Position numbers and translations under genes: made by a program
NCBI GenBank assembly: GCA_025353725.1
Contig: JANXOF010000089.1
Location: forward strand, 1 to 64,000
Length of the DNA stretch: 64,000 nt
From: Polyangiaceae bacterium
GTDB taxonomy: Bacteria > Myxococcota_A > Polyangia > Polyangiales > Polyangiaceae
Direction of reading: 5' to 3'
The notes under the pieces: generated by a model
Told to the model about the DNA's origin: nothing
Database searches by the model: none
What the model saw: the letters and a program-made list of their open reading frames with translations, nothing else
Part shown: piece by piece, positions 61,143 through 64,000 of the stretch
Layout: each line of letters begins with the position of its first letter
Position numbering within the stretch: position 1 is the first letter of the stretch

Positions 61143-63260
61143 ATGAACGATCCGCGCAAACGTTCGCGCAGTGGTTCAGAGTTACCCCCGGCCAAAACCG
61201 TCGAGGTAAGGCCGGCGGGGCTCTGGTTGCGCGACGTGGGCGAGCTCGTGCCGATGTGGGCAGGCGCGATGCATTACTGGCGTCATTCGCCAGACGATTG
61301 GGGCCCCTGTCTCGACGCCATGAAGGCGATGGGGCTACGCATCGTAGACACTTACGTGCCTTGGGGTGTGCACGAAACAGCGCCCAGTACGTTCGACTTT
61401 GGCGAGCGCTACGCGCGTCTCGATGTGGCTCGGTTCCTCCGTCTGATCGCCGACAAGGGCATGAAGGTGCTCCTGCGACCGGGGCCGCATATCAATGCAG
61501 AACTCACGTACTTTGGCTTGCCCGAGCGCGTGGTGTGGGACCGCGAGTGCCAAGCGCGAACGCCGCAGGACAACCCTGTCATTCTGCCGATGGTGCCCGT
61601 CGCGTTTCCGGTGCCAAGTTACGCGAGCGACGCGTTTCACGACGAGACGGCGCTTTGGTTTGAGGCAGTGGGCCGCGAGCTTGCCCCGCTGCTTTACCCT
61701 CACGGGCCTATCGTCATGCTTCAGGTCGATAATGAGGGCGCGCTCTACTTTCGCGACGGCCCGTACGACCAGGATTACCACCCGGACGCAGTCCGTAGGT
61801 TCCGCAGCTTTTTGCGCGATAAATACTCGAGTGTGACGTCATTCCGCGAGGCGTGGCGGGACGCGAGCCTAACGTTCGCCACCGTTCCGCCACCGGTTCG
61901 GTTCGACGCCACGCAGGCCGACGAACTTGCACGCCATCTCGATTGGATGGAGTTTCACGAGCATCTGCTCGCGGACGCCATGGGACGCTTTGGTCAGGCC
62001 CTCGAGAACGCCGGGTTCACGTCGGTGCCGACGCTGCACAACTTCCCGCTTGGCGAGGCCGCGTCACCTCTCAACGCAAGTCGCATCGGCGAGGTCGTCG
62101 ACCTTATCGGGCTCGACTACTACCATGCCGCCACGCCGCAGCATCACATGGCCATTCTTCGTCGCACGGGGGAGCTTGCCACGCGATGCGAGGGGCGCCG
62201 CGTTCCGCCGTTCGGCGCGGAGGTGGGCGCGGGGTTTCCGCCTTTTTTTCCGCCTCTCGACGACGCGGATTCGCTCTATACGCTGATGGCTGCGTTGGCC
62301 TACGGTCTGCGTGGTTTCAACCTCTACATGGCGGTCGATCGCGATCGTTGGGTCGGGGCGCCGATTGATGTCCACGGCGTCCCGCGGCGCCTCGCGAGCG
62401 AGTACCGCGCGCTCATCGAGGCGCTCGAGAAGGTGCAATTCAACACGTTACGGCGCGCAACGCCGGTCAAGTTGGTCGTCCCGCGTGCGCTGCGGCGCCT
62501 CGCTCGCGCGACCCACGCGTTTGGTCCGATTACGCCGACGGCGTTTCATATTGCTGGCGCGGGCCCGCTTGAGAGTTGCCTGGAGGAGGACTTCGGACTC
62601 GGCGAAGCGGGCGGAGTTGGGGAGGTTGCGCCCTTGGCCGGAGAGTCGTTCGTGCGCGCGTTCGAGCGTGCGCTTTTGCTGCGCGGCGTCCCCTTTTCGT
62701 ACGCGGGCGGCGAGAGTCTCGAGATGAGCATCGCGGGCGCATCGTGGATTATCTGCACGACCGCGGGGGGCCTAAAGCCCGACGTCGTCGCCTCGCTACG
62801 TGACGCTACGTCACGTGGAGTCCACGTAACCATAGGCCCGCGCGTTCCCGAGCGGGATGGGTCCATGCGACGCCTTTTGAAGCCACACGACGTAAGCGGA
62901 CTCGAGGTGGAAGCGCTCGCGGACCCTTCGCGGGCTGACGTGCTTGTCGCGCGGCGTATCGATGAACTCGCGCTTCCCGCGTACCCCGTCGACCTGCCTG
63001 ACGTTCACGTGACGTTGCACGAAACCGCCTCTGGCACTGCGCGCGTTGCTTTCGTCATGAACCCGACCGCGCGTGCTGTCGTCGCGACCGTCGGCCTTGG
63101 CCGAGCACGCGTGCTGAATGACTTGCTGCCCCGGCCCCGCGCGGTGAACCGAATCGAGCCGCATGCCGGTACCGGCGCTTTTGTCGTCGAAATCCCCGCG
63201 CGTACGGCGCGCATGTTCGCGGTGGATGACTCCGTTTTGGCGGTCGTTCAAAAGGCGTAG
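61143..63260 (+). CDS. GH35/GH42-like beta-galactosidase
   Basis: The 705-residue protein has a TIM-barrel start (GAMHYWRHSPDDWGPCLDAM, YVPWGVHETAPSTFDFG, KVLLRPGPHINAE), an acid/base motif QVDNEG (E198) and a probable nucleophile region PFGAEVGAG (E360), as in GH35 and related GH42 enzymes. The C-terminal part (about 500-705) includes a trimerisation/amidotransferase-like region and a beta domain. Signal peptide not obvious, so it may act in the cytosol. Sugar specificity is unknown. It follows the APH gene by 16 bases and overlaps the convergent barrel gene by 13 bases. Confidence 0.82.
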   Translation: MNDPRKRSRSGSELPPAKTVEVRPAGLWLRDVGELVPMWAGAMHYWRHSPDDWGPCLDAMKAMGLRIVDTYVPWGVHETAPSTFDFGERYARLDVARFLRLIADKGMKVLLRPGPHINAELTYFGLPERVVWDRECQARTPQDNPVILPMVPVAFPVPSYASDAFHDETALWFEAVGRELAPLLYPHGPIVMLQVDNEGALYFRDGPYDQDYHPDAVRRFRSFLRDKYSSVTSFREAWRDASLTFATVPPPVRFDATQADELARHLDWMEFHEHLLADAMGRFGQALENAGFTSVPTLHNFPLGEAASPLNASRIGEVVDLIGLDYYHAATPQHHMAILRRTGELATRCEGRRVPPFGAEVGAGFPPFFPPLDDADSLYTLMAALAYGLRGFNLYMAVDRDRWVGAPIDVHGVPRRLASEYRALIEALEKVQFNTLRRATPVKLVVPRALRRLARATHAFGPITPTAFHIAGAGPLESCLEEDFGLGEAGGVGEVAPLAGESFVRAFERALLLRGVPFSYAGGESLEMSIAGASWIICTTAGGLKPDVVASLRDATSRGVHVTIGPRVPERDGSMRRLLKPHDVSGLEVEALADPSRADVLVARRIDELALPAYPVDLPDVHVTLHETASGTARVAFVMNPTARAVVATVGLGRARVLNDLLPRPRAVNRIEPHAGTGAFVVEIPARTARMFAVDDSVLAVVQKA

Positions 63261-63985
63261 CGGACGGAGGCACCACCATCGACGGCGAGAGGGAGGTCGC
63301 TCGCGCCGTTGGATTTTTTGAATCCCGTCGCATCACGAAGGCCAACGCTCAGACCGAGAGCGAAGTGTCTGTCGCGCTGGTACCACTCGACGCCACCTCG
63401 GCCACCGACGTAAAGCCCAAGGCTCTCGGCCTTTCCAAAGCCTAGGATTTCGAGGGACTGGCTGCGGATATCGACTTTCATCGCTCCAAGCGTCCCCTGA
63501 ACGTACGCGCCCACACGAGGCGTGATGCGAATCGTGAACCGAGCGCCGCCTCCGAAGCCGAAGAGGGGAAACGCCCGTGTGCGGGGCTGCGGCTGAGAGC
63601 CCGAGGTGTCCGAGAAACCAAGCTCGCCCTCGCCGAGGACCATGAGCCACCGAAGCAGTTCAACACCGACCTGCGCACGGACCCACACCGCAGGCGGTGA
63701 GAGCTTTCCGAACTGGCTTAAAAATACGAGGCTCCCGAGCGATGCGTCGACGACGAGCGACTTCGAATAAGGCGGGGGCGGCGGCGACTCCGGAGCAGCC
63801 AGCGGAACCTCCACGGCAGTGAGGCTTCTCGTGTCTTTCTCGAGGTCGACCTGCTCGGGCAGGACCATAATTTGCGAATCTTCGGTGGGTGCCCGCGGCG
63901 TCTCTGCGAAGGCCGTCGCGGTGTAAGAGGCGGAGGCCGCGCTCACGCTCGCCGTAGCCGCGCAAACGAAGCGAGCCCAAGACAT
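63248..63985 (-). CDS. Outer-membrane beta-barrel protein
   Basis: The 245-residue protein has a signal peptide (to about TATAFAE, residue 28), a Pro-rich linker (PESPPPPPYSK) and amphipathic strands such as FTIRITPRVGAYVQGTL and YVGGRGGVEWYQRD, ending in SVRYAF with the terminal aromatic for BAM recognition. The pattern suggests an 8- to 10-stranded barrel. Similar to envelope proteins in gliding or surface complexes, but no family can be assigned with confidence. Its start (63985) is 15 bases from the window end. Confidence 0.7.
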   Translation of the reverse strand: MSWARFVCAATASVSAASASYTATAFAETPRAPTEDSQIMVLPEQVDLEKDTRSLTAVEVPLAAPESPPPPPYSKSLVVDASLGSLVFLSQFGKLSPPAVWVRAQVGVELLRWLMVLGEGELGFSDTSGSQPQPRTRAFPLFGFGGGARFTIRITPRVGAYVQGTLGAMKVDIRSQSLEILGFGKAESLGLYVGGRGGVEWYQRDRHFALGLSVGLRDATGFKKSNGASDLPLAVDGGASVRYAF

Positions 63986-64000
63986 GGGTTCGAGGCTATC

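Noticed and set aside
60116-61195. Long open frame opposite the APH-like gene
   Set aside because: Antisense shadow of a gene with clear kinase motifs.

Overview
The window looks like chromosomal DNA from a GC-rich member of the Myxococcota, most likely a Polyangiales-type lineage. The taxonomic evidence is the protein content: an adjacent mglB-mglA polarity pair with M. xanthus-like motifs, a FrzS-like pseudo-receiver/coiled-coil protein, an AgmX/PglI-type C-terminal domain protein, a Ser/Thr kinase with a C-terminal membrane anchor, a DUF4388 response regulator, and many small lipoproteins and secreted proteins. Genes are dense, on both strands, with many 4-base ATGA or GTGA overlaps.

Region by region. 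1-1.7 kb is accessory and partly decayed: the end of an IS630-type transposase, an unidentified coding remnant, a truncated methyltransferase and an intact-looking RHH/PIN toxin-antitoxin pair. 1.8-16.6 kb is mostly housekeeping: a GT22-like mannosyltransferase, RarA, a TPR protein, an rpoZ / methyltransferase / PLP-homeostasis protein run, a ThrE-type exporter, a membrane-anchored kinase, heme A synthase, a BFD-like ferredoxin, QueD, a 42-residue basic protein and a bestrophin. 16.6-25.9 kb holds mglBA, a lipoate-ligase-like protein, a porin, an M23 peptidase, a GAF/HD-GYP phosphodiesterase, PdxH and a protein made of sigma-factor-like segments. 25.9-29.8 kb has a DUF3516 helicase and envelope proteins. 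29.8-30.7 kb is a gene-poor stretch between two tRNA-Ser genes that contains a 126-bp imperfect palindrome, a broken glutaredoxin gene and a 7-bp tandem repeat.

30.9-41.7 kb carries a DHH-like phosphoesterase, hisIE, the FrzS-like gene, a deaminase and a compact chemosensory operon (receiver-DUF4388, CheW, soluble MCP-like hairpin, CheA with two Hpt domains) that runs into rimI. 41.7-52.5 kb carries a TPR/metallopeptidase, adenosine deaminase, a thioesterase, a GldA-GldF-GldG/DUF4340 exporter operon and a leucine-dehydrogenase-family enzyme. 52.5-64 kb carries a putative Cys-His-Asp lipoprotein enzyme, an AgmX-like protein, a radical SAM enzyme coupled to a MarR regulator, a ClpA/C-like unfoldase, RsmG, a sugar-kinase-like APH protein, a GH35/42 beta-galactosidase and an outer-membrane beta-barrel.

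No CRISPR array, rRNA, intact prophage or complete insertion sequence was seen. The best candidates for something undescribed are the tRNA-linked palindrome, the Tes-like radical SAM/MarR pair, the motif-swapped DHH-like protein and the sigma-like mini-protein.
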